From Enterobacteriaceae bacterium 4M9 (GTDB taxonomy: Bacteria; Pseudomonadota; Gammaproteobacteria; Enterobacterales; Enterobacteriaceae): a DNA stretch of 64,000 bases. Made by a program: the position numbers and the translations under genes. The stretch spans positions 1,054,001 through 1,118,000 of the forward strand of contig JAADJJ010000001.1 of NCBI GenBank assembly GCA_010092695.1, in the 5' to 3' direction. Below, in pieces: positions 34,834 through 43,109 of the stretch (position 1 is its first letter; every line of letters begins with the position of its first letter). The notes under the pieces are model-generated. The model made no database searches. It was not told the DNA's origin and saw nothing but the letters and a program-made list of their open reading frames with translations.

Positions 34834-36447
34834 TTAAAAATTAGGGTTGATACGTGCTGATACCCCAGCGTGCTCTTTTAAGAGGTAAAGAAGCCCGCCT
34901 CCATCTATGAGTTCGATTGGTTTGTCTTCGCAGAAACGATATGCATCTTTACCATATTGACTTGTACACACCAGAATTCCTTTGTTAGCACCTTCATTCA
35001 TCATTGTTCCATAAAGATCTCTAACAGAACTGACACCGACAGTGTCTTTATATCTTTTAGCCTGAATTACCACCTTACCACCCAGGATCGGACGAGTGTC
35101 AAATGCCACTGCATCAACGCCGCCGTCTTTTGTACCTCTAGTGAGTTTCGTGTCCAGACCCATTTGAGTGAAAAGATTTGATACTAACACTTCAAATTCT
35201 GATGGTGAAAGTTCCATAAGGTTTGGACGTGTTTCAAGGACAGATAAAGCATCAGCTTGTTCAATGAAGCGTTTATCAACCATGTTAAATTCGATAATAG
35301 GCTTTACTGCCTGGAGTTCATCTGGTCGCCCTGAAACTTGTGCACCTAAACTTCTAAGGCATGCACTCTTTTCAACCCTTTCCAGTTTTATTTGGATGAA
35401 ATCATCCTTATGAGCACGAGCAGACACTAATGTGACTTTGATGTCATGCCCACTTGTAGGATCGATAGTTTCAATTACACCATTAAACAGAACTGATGTT
35501 AAAGCAGATGCCTTGTCAGCTTCGAAAAGCTCATGCATTGTGCGGAGTGTTATCGCGGCGATTATGTTTTGATAGAGTTCTTTGATCTCACCAATCTTTC
35601 GCGCTTTGGCATCAATGGCATCTCTTGTTTTGACATATCTGTATTCCAACTCGCGAGGTACTACTGCAATTTCAGGTAAATTGTATTCAACTACCAACTC
35701 CTTACTCTCAAGTAAATAAGCCAACCTAAAGGTTTGGGGAAAGCCGTTCTCAGGATATTCAGACCGTGTCAACACCATTTCGCAATAAGCCAACACGCTG
35801 TCAGGATCTCCATTAAGATAGTCTTGCTCAAACTGATCAACTTCGTCATGCTGATTTTTTATTTCTTCAAGGTAAGCTGTTCTTCGAGTCTGATAATCAG
35901 CAATCAGAGCATCAAGTTCAATTTTCTGACTTGAAAGTTTAACTAAATGAGCTTCCTTACTTTTACTGAAAGACTCTTCCGCACTCTGTAATTCTCGATA
36001 ATATTTTTTCTTTATCCATGGGAAAATAGTCTTCCATGCAGCCGGAGTGTTCACGATTTTCATCTCTGGCTCAGGGTCTGGTAAGAGATGTCTGGGTGTT
36101 TTGAAGTCATCGAATTTTGGGATTTTTTTCAAGGCTGAAAAATCAATCGAATCGTCAAATTCGAGGGTATGTTCTAAAAGTGTAGAAAGTGCGGTGATAT
36201 TCTCGTTCAGCTCAGCGTTTAGATCGAAAACTTCATCTTGACGCTCTTCTAAATACATGGCTTTTGCTAACTTATCAGCCTCTTTTTGCTCACGACGTCT
36301 CTGAGCATTATCACGTTTTATTTCACGCTCTATACGTCGAACTTCGGCAAAATGATGACGTTCTGATCTCTTACGTTCACGCTCTGCTGCTGCAACGGCT
36401 CTGCCTGTAGCACGTATAAAACCTTCAAATCCTGATCTCCGTCCCAT
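34834..36447 (-). CDS. Mrr-type restriction endonuclease with N-terminal coiled coil
   Basis: A 537-residue protein. The first ~80 residues are highly charged and heptad-like (ERERKRSERHHFAEVRRIER), and further helical, charged stretches follow to about residue 220, suggesting coiled coil or oligomerisation. The C-terminal ~110 residues form an Mrr_cat PD-(D/E)xK nuclease domain: SPSEFEVLVSNLF, then Asp445 in DGGVDAVAF and Gln462-Ala-Lys464 in VIQAKRYK. Such proteins cut (often modified) DNA and act in restriction or phage defence. The ATG at 36447 has GAGG 6 bases upstream; an upstream TTG at 36480 has none. No methyltransferase gene is adjacent. Confidence 0.85.
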   Translation of the reverse strand: MGRRSGFEGFIRATGRAVAAAERERKRSERHHFAEVRRIEREIKRDNAQRRREQKEADKLAKAMYLEERQDEVFDLNAELNENITALSTLLEHTLEFDDSIDFSALKKIPKFDDFKTPRHLLPDPEPEMKIVNTPAAWKTIFPWIKKKYYRELQSAEESFSKSKEAHLVKLSSQKIELDALIADYQTRRTAYLEEIKNQHDEVDQFEQDYLNGDPDSVLAYCEMVLTRSEYPENGFPQTFRLAYLLESKELVVEYNLPEIAVVPRELEYRYVKTRDAIDAKARKIGEIKELYQNIIAAITLRTMHELFEADKASALTSVLFNGVIETIDPTSGHDIKVTLVSARAHKDDFIQIKLERVEKSACLRSLGAQVSGRPDELQAVKPIIEFNMVDKRFIEQADALSVLETRPNLMELSPSEFEVLVSNLFTQMGLDTKLTRGTKDGGVDAVAFDTRPILGGKVVIQAKRYKDTVGVSSVRDLYGTMMNEGANKGILVCTSQYGKDAYRFCEDKPIELIDGGGLLYLLKEHAGVSARINPNF

Positions 36448-36683
36448 CCCAGTCCTCGCAGCCTCCAACCGAAAGTTCAATATGTAACAAGTGAAGTTGC
36501 CTCAAGCAACCGTCCATCTAATTAACCTGCAATTAATTTACTCTATTAGCACCAAGCCAACAATCTATAACATTTTAGAAAAGCAATTAGCTCGTATCTT
36601 GAAATGTGCAGGTTTGTTGCCTCTTAACCAATCAACGGGAAGCTCGTCATGATCATTAACTGATTCAGTACGGATTTATCAAG

Positions 36684-36707
36684 GTCCGCTCCTGGCACTT
36701 AGCGGAC
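36684..36707. repeat. GTCCGCT hairpin
   Basis: GTCCGCT and AGCGGAC arms separated by CCTGGCACTT. Similar extragenic inverted repeats are scattered in enterobacterial genomes to my recollection; its role is unknown. Confidence 0.4.
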
Positions 36708-36862
36708 TGTCGAACTAGCCTTATACGCCGAGCATCAGCAATGTCATATCATATATCATTCACAACAAAGGGTGCCTACAGGTGCCCGTTATTGTTATTC
36801 GTGAATAAGGAAATCACCTTTCCTTCCTATCCCGGGAAAAGAAATTAATGTTAAAGACTGGA

Positions 36863-36931
36863 ATGACACAGAAGAGGTTTCGCACGGCATCTTATTGCCC
36901 ATGCCTTTGGTGTGATATGCGTAAAGATTAA
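36863..36931 (+). CDS. Candidate 22-residue Cys-rich small protein, possibly truncated
   Basis: Reading frame MTQKRFRTASYCPCLWCDMRKD, with a CPCLWC metal-ligand-like motif. After the TAA at 36929 the same frame stays open and ends in a TGA that overlaps the ATG of the next small ORF (TGATG at 36989-36993), so this may be the front of a longer gene broken by a nonsense codon. The start has no strong Shine-Dalgarno (AGACTGGA). Low confidence that it is expressed. Confidence 0.25.
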   Translation: MTQKRFRTASYCPCLWCDMRKD

Positions 36932-36990
36932 CCCGTTCTCAATAAGCAATTTTTTCCAAACAATGGCTTAAACGAAAAGGAATTAACCTG

Positions 36991-37125
36991 ATGGGCAGAA
37001 GACTTAACAGCGCTTCTCGTACCAAAATCAGACATATTCCTCGGTGCCGGAAGGCTCTTAATCATCAGGCTAATGCTTTTCATCACCCTGAACGTGGTCC
37101 GTTTCCAGAAGAACAGCATGACTGA
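36991..37125 (+). CDS. Candidate 44-residue basic small protein
   Basis: A 44-residue frame beginning MGRRLNSASRTKIRHIPRCR and ending PFPEEQHD, rich in Arg and His, with AAAAGGA 9 bases before the ATG and a rho-independent terminator 59 bp after the stop. Its ATG overlaps the stop of the preceding frame (TGATG). I do not recognise the family. Basic composition would fit a nucleic-acid-binding peptide, but this is speculation. Confidence 0.35.
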   Translation: MGRRLNSASRTKIRHIPRCRKALNHQANAFHHPERGPFPEEQHD

Positions 37126-37183
37126 AATGTTAATCCACAAAGGTTGTCAGCAATAAAGGCCGAATATCCTGCGAAAATCATAT

Positions 37184-37215
37184 AACAAAAAACCCGCACG
37201 CGGCGGGTTTATTTA
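37184..37215. terminator. Bidirectional terminator next to the cold-shock gene
   Basis: AAACCCGC-ACGCG-GCGGGTTT with A runs on the left and TATTTATT on the right. It can serve both the cold-shock gene (minus) and the small ORFs (plus). Confidence 0.8.
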
Positions 37216-37288
37216 TTATCAGTAGTATTTATCTGCTCAGACTATTGTCTTCATCGCTATTGTAAGCACCACCGATAATGAGCGAATA

Positions 37289-37501
37289 TTACAGCGCTAC
37301 AACGTTACCGGCCGCAGGGCCTTTAGCGCCGTTTTCGATGGTGAAGGAAACCTGCTGGCCTTCATCAAGCGTTTTATAGCTGTCGCTCTGGATAGCAGAG
37401 AAATGTACAAATACATCTTTGCTGCCATCGTTCGGGGTGATAAAGCCAAAACCTTTATCAGATTTAAACCATTTTACTAAACCAGTCATTTTATTAGACA
37501 T
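37289..37501 (-). CDS. CspA-family cold shock protein
   Basis: A 70-residue cold-shock domain protein, same length as CspA, CspB, CspG and CspI. It has RNP1 KGFGFI (residues 16-21) and RNP2 VFVHF, with the conserved MTGLVKWFKSDKGFGFI start and GPAAGNVV end; it binds single-stranded RNA and acts as an RNA chaperone. The MSNKMTGLVKWF start is closest to CspB/CspG. AAGGAAG lies 7-8 bases before the ATG. As in other cold-inducible csp genes a long untranslated leader probably occupies the next ~150-200 bp upstream. Confidence 0.93.
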   Translation of the reverse strand: MSNKMTGLVKWFKSDKGFGFITPNDGSKDVFVHFSAIQSDSYKTLDEGQQVSFTIENGAKGPAAGNVVAL

Positions 37502-38019
37502 AGATACTTCCTTAATTAATGAGCCACTACAGTGCGGCGATGATGGCCTGAATTTTTAGAGTTACTTATGGGGGCACAATAGGAGAAGGCTCATGAGGAA
37601 GGTATCTGTTGATAACACCTGAACTGAGGACTGCTTTACTAAAACTGCTTTCATAAGGTCTGTGTTCCAAACCGATGGCGCTATTAAGACACAGGGAAAT
37701 TGAAGAAGCAATGTTTATATTTTTTATTTTAACCGCTTAAACGCCCGGATGGCTGAATGGCTGAGAAACTCCTGCCACAAAAATAGCTCCGGTTATCAGG
37801 TAGTAGCGCATATTAAAAAACCTAACAATGTCAGGCTCTGACACAACGGCATCAAACCGTTCTATGTCAGTGCTGTAACAAGTAATCGATCAAACAGGTT
37901 TAGCGCATGAAAGAGGACACCCAGGTGTCCTCTTTGTTGTTGTTCACTGATGAAAATCACGGTTACTGGCTAGCTAAAAGTAAGAGCGTGTCATTATTTA
38001 GCGCGGTGTCCCCTAAACC
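37502..38019. other. Cold-shock gene leader and terminator region
   Basis: About 520 bp without a protein gene. The left ~200 bp (37502-37740) would be the promoter and long 5' leader of the cold-shock gene on the minus strand, with an AT-rich block at 37711-37735. The right part carries the terminator of the secretion operon. No other feature is seen. Confidence 0.5.
37908..37938. terminator. Terminator downstream of the bap secretion operon
   Basis: AAGAGGACACC/GGTGTCCTCTT is an 11-bp stem with a tight loop, followed by TGTTGTTG on the plus side and TTTC on the minus side. Confidence 0.7.
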
Positions 38020-39228
38020 CTACCTCTCCCTTAGCGCCTCTTTTGCCCGGTTAAACGGTTTAACCAGGTAATCCAGCACCGTCTTCTCGCCAGTCTTAAT
38101 ATCCACGTTCGCAATCATCCCAGGCGAAATATAAAACCGCTTGCCTGCTTTATTTTCCAGGTGATCTTCGTTGGTGCGGATAAACACCCGGTAGTAATAG
38201 ACCTCCGGTTTGGCCTCGTCCTGAATGGTGTCTGGCGAAATGCTTTCCACTTCTCCTTCCAGGCCGCCGTAGATGGAGTAATCGTAAGCGGTGATTTTAA
38301 CCGTTGCTTTCTGGTTTGGGTGAATAAAGGCAATATCGCGCGGCGACAGGCGCGCTTCAATCAGCAACCGGTCGTCCATTGGCACAATTTCCATTAGCTC
38401 GCCGTTAGGAGGAATGACCCCGCCAATGGTGCTGACCTTGATGTTTTTCACAATCCCGCGCACCGGCGAATAGACCGTCATGCGCTTGACCGAGTCGGCG
38501 CGGCCTTTAATGACCTCGGTAAGTGTGTTTACTTCGGCGTTGGCTTTGGACAACTCTTCGCGCGCCTGCACCGAATACTGCTGGTGCAAATCCAGCAGCT
38601 TTAGCTCCAGATCCGCTTTCTGGCGTTTCAGGCGCAGCACGTCCACATTACTGGCGGCACCGGAAGTGACCAGGCGCTGGGTAATGCCCAGTTCACTGAT
38701 AACCGATGACAAAGAGGCCTTAATCTGCGCCGCTGAGTCGTTGTACTGCGTGCGCCGCGCCTGGTACAGCCGGGTTTCCGCCGCGACCAGGTCTGGCGAG
38801 GTATCCAGTTCATGCGGGAATGTCAGCGGCTCGTCGTTGACCTCCGCAAACAGACGTGCGCTGGCGGCCAGTGCCGCACGGTAGCGCGCCTCGCTCTCGC
38901 CCACGTTGGACTCCGAGCGGGTGGGGTCCAGGCGTGCCACAATCTGCCCGGCCTCCACCTTCTGACCTTCTTTAACACCCAGCGCCACCAGTACACCGCC
39001 GTCAAGGGACTGCAACACCTGCTCGCGCGAACTGGGGATAACTTTGCCGGTGCCGGTGGAGACCTCATCAAGCATGCCAAACCAGGCCCATACCAGCGCG
39101 ATAGTGAGCAGCAGCACAATCCACATCACCACGCGCCCGGATTGGGCGAGCTTGCCGTCGTCAATATCGCCGTCGGCATCCTGCAATACCAGAACCGGCA
39201 TCACGACCTCAGGCGCGTTGCTTTTCAT
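38020..39228 (-). CDS. bapD: Type I secretion membrane-fusion protein (HlyD/LapC/BapD family)
   Basis: A 402-residue periplasmic adaptor. One transmembrane helix (VVMWIVLLLTIALVWAWFGM, about residues 33-53) is followed by a lipoyl/biotinyl-like hairpin domain (GGVLVALGVKEGQKVEAGQI), a long alpha-helical hairpin around 110-235 and a C-terminal beta-barrel with YDYSIYGGLEGEVESISPD typical of HlyD. It links the inner-membrane ATPase to the TolC-type pore. The ATG at 39228 is 5 bases after GGAGG; the GTG at 39234 lies inside that site. It overlaps the end of the ATPase gene by 20 bp. Confidence 0.92.
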   Translation of the reverse strand: MKSNAPEVVMPVLVLQDADGDIDDGKLAQSGRVVMWIVLLLTIALVWAWFGMLDEVSTGTGKVIPSSREQVLQSLDGGVLVALGVKEGQKVEAGQIVARLDPTRSESNVGESEARYRAALAASARLFAEVNDEPLTFPHELDTSPDLVAAETRLYQARRTQYNDSAAQIKASLSSVISELGITQRLVTSGAASNVDVLRLKRQKADLELKLLDLHQQYSVQAREELSKANAEVNTLTEVIKGRADSVKRMTVYSPVRGIVKNIKVSTIGGVIPPNGELMEIVPMDDRLLIEARLSPRDIAFIHPNQKATVKITAYDYSIYGGLEGEVESISPDTIQDEAKPEVYYYRVFIRTNEDHLENKAGKRFYISPGMIANVDIKTGEKTVLDYLVKPFNRAKEALRER

Positions 39229-41389
39229 TTTCACCTCCGCTTGCAGCCAGGGCAGCGCTGCGACTGAGTGCCTGTTCTTTAGGCATATCCATCACCAGTT
39301 GGCCATCTTTAAGTACCAGCACGCGGTCAATAATCGACATCACCGCCGTGCGGTGGGTGGCGACAATCAGCGTGCGTCCGGCCAGCCAGTTGCCCAGGCG
39401 TTGCAAAAACTCGCGCTCGGTATGGTCGTCCAGCGAGGCCGTTGGTTCATCCAGCAGCACAATATTCGGGTCGCGCAGCAACAGGCGCGCCAGCAGCACC
39501 GCCTGGCGCTGGCCGCCGGAAAGCCCGGAGCCACCTTCCATAATCAGGTGATCGAGCCCCATCGGCAGCTTGCGGATAAAGTCCGCGCCGCCGGTCACGT
39601 GCAGGGCAGCAAAAATATCGTCATCGCGGGCATGTGGCGCGCCCATGGTCAGGTTATCGCGCAGCGTGCCGTGAAACAGGCGGGCGTTTTGCGTCAGCAG
39701 GCCAATGTTGCGCCGGATGTCGGCCATATCAATATGGCGCAGGCTGAGGTTATCCAGCGTCAGTTCACCTTCGGCAAGCTCCATGCCGCCCGCCATCGCC
39801 TGGAGCAGTGTGGATTTACCCGCACCGTTGCGCCCCAGTACCGCAATGCGCTCACCGGCACTAATGTCGAGCTTCGCCACGCGCAGCGGCACCTGCGGGG
39901 AATCTTCACGGTAGCGAAAGGCGGCATTCACAAACTGGTAGTTGCCCTGCAGCACCGCGCAGGCCACGCGCTGCTCGTCCGGATCGTTGTCCGTCGGCAG
40001 CTTCATAATGCTGTCCAGCCCTTCCTTTGCCGCTTTGGCCTGCTGCCAGCGTGCCAGCACGCCGCACAGCGCGGTCATGGGCGATATCATGCGTGAAGAA
40101 AGCTGTGAGGCGGCAACAATGGCACCGGTGGTGACATCGCCGTTAATAATCAGCGGCGCGCCCACCATCACCACGGCGGCATACACCAGCCCCTGAATCG
40201 CCACGCCCCAGGAAATCAACCCCTGGGTGATTTTGCGCGTCTCCACCCCGGACTGGGCAGTGACCTGGATATAGTGATTCCACTGTTGCAGAAAGCGGTT
40301 TTCAGCCTGCATCAGCTTGATGTCTTCCAGCCCGTGCACGCTCTCCACCAGCACGGCGTTGCGCAGTGTCGATTCATGCACGCTTTTGCGCGCCAGTGAC
40401 GCGAGTTTTTTCTGTAGCAGCAGCCCTGGCAACAGCATGATGAGAGTCGCGACCGGCGCAATCCACGCCAGCTGTGGCGAGATAATGCACAGCACCAGCA
40501 AAAACAAAAAGAAGAACGGCAGGTCAACCAGCGCCGAGACGGTGGTGGAGGTCACCATTTCGCGAATCTGCTCCAGTTCGCGAATTTGTGAGATAAAGCT
40601 GCCGGTGGAGCGGGGGATGGCGCTTGAGCGCAGGCGCAGCGCGTGGCCAAATACCCGGTCAGAGACGCGGATATCCGCCTGTTTGCCAAGAATATCCGTG
40701 ATATTGCCGCGTATCACCCGCAGCACAAAGCCGAAGATAACCGAAATCAGCACGCCAATAGAGAGCACGTACAGCGTTGGGTACGACTGCGCCGGGATCA
40801 CCCGGTCATACACCTGCATCGAGTAAAGAATGCCCGCCATCGCCAGGATATTCACAAACAGTGACGCCAGGATAACGTGCCAGTAAGGGCGCATTTTCTG
40901 GATGGCGAGTTTCATCAACCAGTCCGGGCGAAACGGCGTGACGTAGCTTGTGGTACGTGGGTCGCTGCCCGCCATGGTTGGGCGCAAGGCCACCACGCGC
41001 TTTATCTGTGGTAGCAGTTCTGAAAGCTGGTAGTGGTTTTCCAGCTCGTCATCATCAACCAGGCTTACCGCCACGCTGTCGTTGCCGTCGTGGCTTTTCA
41101 CAATGCCAATCTGGCCGTCATCGAGCTGAATCACCAGTGGCAGACGCCAGCGCGAGATATCCTCCACGCCTTGATTGAGAATGCGCGCGTTCAGCCCCGC
41201 CTGGCGGGCGAGGTTTTTCAGCACCACCGCCAGCGGTTTATTAAGCTGCCAGTTGGCCGCGGCTTCGAGGCTGCCAGCGGAGTAGCCAACGCGATAGTGG
41301 CGGGCAATATGGGTCACAGCGCGCAGCCAGTCGCCCACTTCGTCTCGCGTCAGGCCGGATGGCGCTTTTTCTGTCACAACCTCACTCAT
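39209..41389 (-). CDS. bapC: Type I secretion ABC transporter with degenerate C39 domain (LapB/BapC family)
   Basis: A 726-residue ABC exporter. Residues 1-130 are a C39-peptidase-like domain without the catalytic cysteine, which docks substrate rather than cleaving it. The membrane domain spans about 165-440. The nucleotide-binding domain has Walker A GRNGAGKS at 519-526, LSGGQ at 623-627 and Walker B VLLDEP at 644-649. It powers secretion of the giant adhesin. Its start overlaps the stop of the TolC-like gene by 4 bp (ATGA), so translation is coupled. Confidence 0.94.
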   Translation of the reverse strand: MSEVVTEKAPSGLTRDEVGDWLRAVTHIARHYRVGYSAGSLEAAANWQLNKPLAVVLKNLARQAGLNARILNQGVEDISRWRLPLVIQLDDGQIGIVKSHDGNDSVAVSLVDDDELENHYQLSELLPQIKRVVALRPTMAGSDPRTTSYVTPFRPDWLMKLAIQKMRPYWHVILASLFVNILAMAGILYSMQVYDRVIPAQSYPTLYVLSIGVLISVIFGFVLRVIRGNITDILGKQADIRVSDRVFGHALRLRSSAIPRSTGSFISQIRELEQIREMVTSTTVSALVDLPFFFLFLLVLCIISPQLAWIAPVATLIMLLPGLLLQKKLASLARKSVHESTLRNAVLVESVHGLEDIKLMQAENRFLQQWNHYIQVTAQSGVETRKITQGLISWGVAIQGLVYAAVVMVGAPLIINGDVTTGAIVAASQLSSRMISPMTALCGVLARWQQAKAAKEGLDSIMKLPTDNDPDEQRVACAVLQGNYQFVNAAFRYREDSPQVPLRVAKLDISAGERIAVLGRNGAGKSTLLQAMAGGMELAEGELTLDNLSLRHIDMADIRRNIGLLTQNARLFHGTLRDNLTMGAPHARDDDIFAALHVTGGADFIRKLPMGLDHLIMEGGSGLSGGQRQAVLLARLLLRDPNIVLLDEPTASLDDHTEREFLQRLGNWLAGRTLIVATHRTAVMSIIDRVLVLKDGQLVMDMPKEQALSRSAALAASGGENEKQRA

Positions 41390-42831
41390 GGCTGAATCTC
41401 CACGCCCTGGATAGTCTGCCCGACCAGGGTAAATGCCTTACGAATGTTTCCGGAGCTGTAGAGGCAGTCAAGCTGCAGGCTCTTAAGCTGGCTTTGGGTC
41501 TGCTGCTCTGAGAAGCGCGCCTGGTACACTTCCTGCTCGGCGTTCAGCACGTCCAGCAGCGGGCGGGTGCCCAGTTCCAGGTACTGTTGCTGATAAAGCT
41601 CACGGGTACGCTCACTCAACTGCTGCGCGCGCGCCTGAATCAACAGCGCCTGTTCGAGGCTGGCGGCCTGGCTACTGGCCTCGGTCAGTTGCTGGCGTAC
41701 CTGCAACCGGGCTGAACGCACGGCTGCGGTTGCGGCATCCAGACCGTGCTGGGCGGCCTCTTTACTGGCGGTGAGCGCACCGCCCTGGTAGAGCGGCATC
41801 TGGACCTTTAGCCACGCGGTGTACTGCGTTTTATCCAGCTGCTCGCTGTTAGCGTAGCGGTCGTTGAGGTAATGGGTAATTTGCGGCTCCAGCGAGACCG
41901 TTGGCAGCATCTGGGCGTTAGCGCCTGCAAGCTGGGCGGCGGCCTGGTTAAGCTGGGCGTGTGCCACCAGCACCGAAGGCACCATCTGGTCGTCAACGTC
42001 ACCGGTATGGCAGGCGCCGTCGAGCACGCGTGGGTACTCGCCGCTCACGGTATTGACCTGGTCCCAGCCGAGATAGGTTGAGAGCGTGGCACGCCAGCGC
42101 TCAAGGCTTGCCTCATACTGGGTCAGCGTGTTGCGTGCGCTTTCGATACGGGCATCGGTCTGTACCACGTCTGACTGCGAACTGGCGCCTTCGTCGTTGC
42201 GATCGCGTGCGAGTCGGCTCACGTTATTAAGGGCAATCAGCTGTTCCTGGGCAATTTTGACCAGTTCCTGATAGCCCTGCATTTGTACCAGGGCGGCGGC
42301 GGTGTCGTGGGCAATTTTATCAATGGTGAGTAGCACGTTGGCCTGTTGCGCGGCCACGGCAGCATTAGCCGCTCTTACCGAACTGTCGACTTTGCCAAAG
42401 TCATAAAGCATTTGAGAAATAGAAAGAACTAATGAGGGACTATAGCCGTGGTTCACGTAGGTATTGGAAATGCCGTTATTCATCCCGCCGCTAATTTGCG
42501 GGTAATATTTCGCGCGCTCTATTTCCACTTTCGATGTCTGGGTAAAGAGTTTGCTAATTTCCGCACTGATATCGGGGTACCACTGTACTGAGCGCTGCAC
42601 GGCGACGTTCATGTCGAGCGTGCCTGGCGGTGGCGTATAGCGGGATGTGCTAATTCGGCCAGAAAGCTCCGGTAACGACTGCTCCGTCTGAAGTTGCTGC
42701 GGGCTTAACACACGAGCTTCCTTAGCGACATCGCTGCCAAAGAGTTGCCCTGTCGCGGCAAAAGAATGTGCTGGAAAACTGCTGGCAATAAGCCAGGCCA
42801 GCCCTGCGTAATACGAGCGGTGGATTCCCAT
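41386..42831 (-). CDS. bapB: Type I secretion outer-membrane channel (TolC/LapE/BapB family)
   Basis: A 481-residue TolC-family protein with a Sec signal (MGIHRSYYAGLAWLIASSFP, cleavage near FAA at residue 25-26) and two outer membrane factor repeats (SLVLSISQMLYDFGKVDSSV and QYTAWLKVQMPLYQGGALTA strands with flanking long helices). It is the outer-membrane exit pore for the adhesin. The ATG at 42831 has GGGAAG 5 bases upstream. It is the first of the three transporter genes downstream of the adhesin, matching the Salmonella bapABCD order. Confidence 0.92.
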   Translation of the reverse strand: MGIHRSYYAGLAWLIASSFPAHSFAATGQLFGSDVAKEARVLSPQQLQTEQSLPELSGRISTSRYTPPPGTLDMNVAVQRSVQWYPDISAEISKLFTQTSKVEIERAKYYPQISGGMNNGISNTYVNHGYSPSLVLSISQMLYDFGKVDSSVRAANAAVAAQQANVLLTIDKIAHDTAAALVQMQGYQELVKIAQEQLIALNNVSRLARDRNDEGASSQSDVVQTDARIESARNTLTQYEASLERWRATLSTYLGWDQVNTVSGEYPRVLDGACHTGDVDDQMVPSVLVAHAQLNQAAAQLAGANAQMLPTVSLEPQITHYLNDRYANSEQLDKTQYTAWLKVQMPLYQGGALTASKEAAQHGLDAATAAVRSARLQVRQQLTEASSQAASLEQALLIQARAQQLSERTRELYQQQYLELGTRPLLDVLNAEQEVYQARFSEQQTQSQLKSLQLDCLYSSGNIRKAFTLVGQTIQGVEIQP

Positions 42832-43078
42832 AATACTTCCCAAAATAATGTGTCTTCTTCGATGTGTTTGCGAAAGTTATTATTTTATTCGCGTTATTAT
42901 CGTTTATTTGTTACTTATGAAATAGTTCCGTTAAGATATAAAAACACTGCGAAAATAATAAATAAAACCGTGCAATATGACTGTTATCCATAAAGTGAGT
43001 TTTATCCCGGCTTCCTCCTCTTTTCTTATTAAATTGTTATTGTCATCACACTATTAGTTAACGTTTACATTCAGGAAG

Positions 43079-43096
43079 CGGCACATCCTTGTGCCG
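43079..43096 (-). terminator. Hairpin after the adhesin gene
   Basis: CGGCACA-TCCT-TGTGCCG, 7-bp stem, 13 bp after the adhesin stop; no T run on the minus strand. It may be a partial terminator or a stabilising hairpin that lowers expression of the downstream transporter genes. Confidence 0.4.
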
Positions 43097-43109
43097 TGAT
43101 TTCCCTTTA

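Larger units (their letters stand above)
36448..37288. other. Gene-poor accessory stretch between the nuclease and the cold-shock gene
   Basis: About 840 bp, AT-rich. It holds a hairpin GTCCGCT-N10-AGCGGAC at 36684-36707, a short direct repeat GGTGCC/GGTGCC near 36770, two small plus-strand reading frames (36863-36931 and 36991-37125, listed separately) and the terminator at 37184-37215. Otherwise nothing recognisable. Confidence 0.5.

Noticed and set aside
37741..37790. tRNA-like start CCGGATGGCTGAATGGCTGAG
   Set aside because: No acceptor stem partner, anticodon arm or T-loop sequence follows.
38020..42831. bapBCD as exporter of the microcin-like peptide
   Set aside because: The ABC protein's C39-like domain lacks the catalytic cysteine, so it could not remove a double-glycine-type leader.
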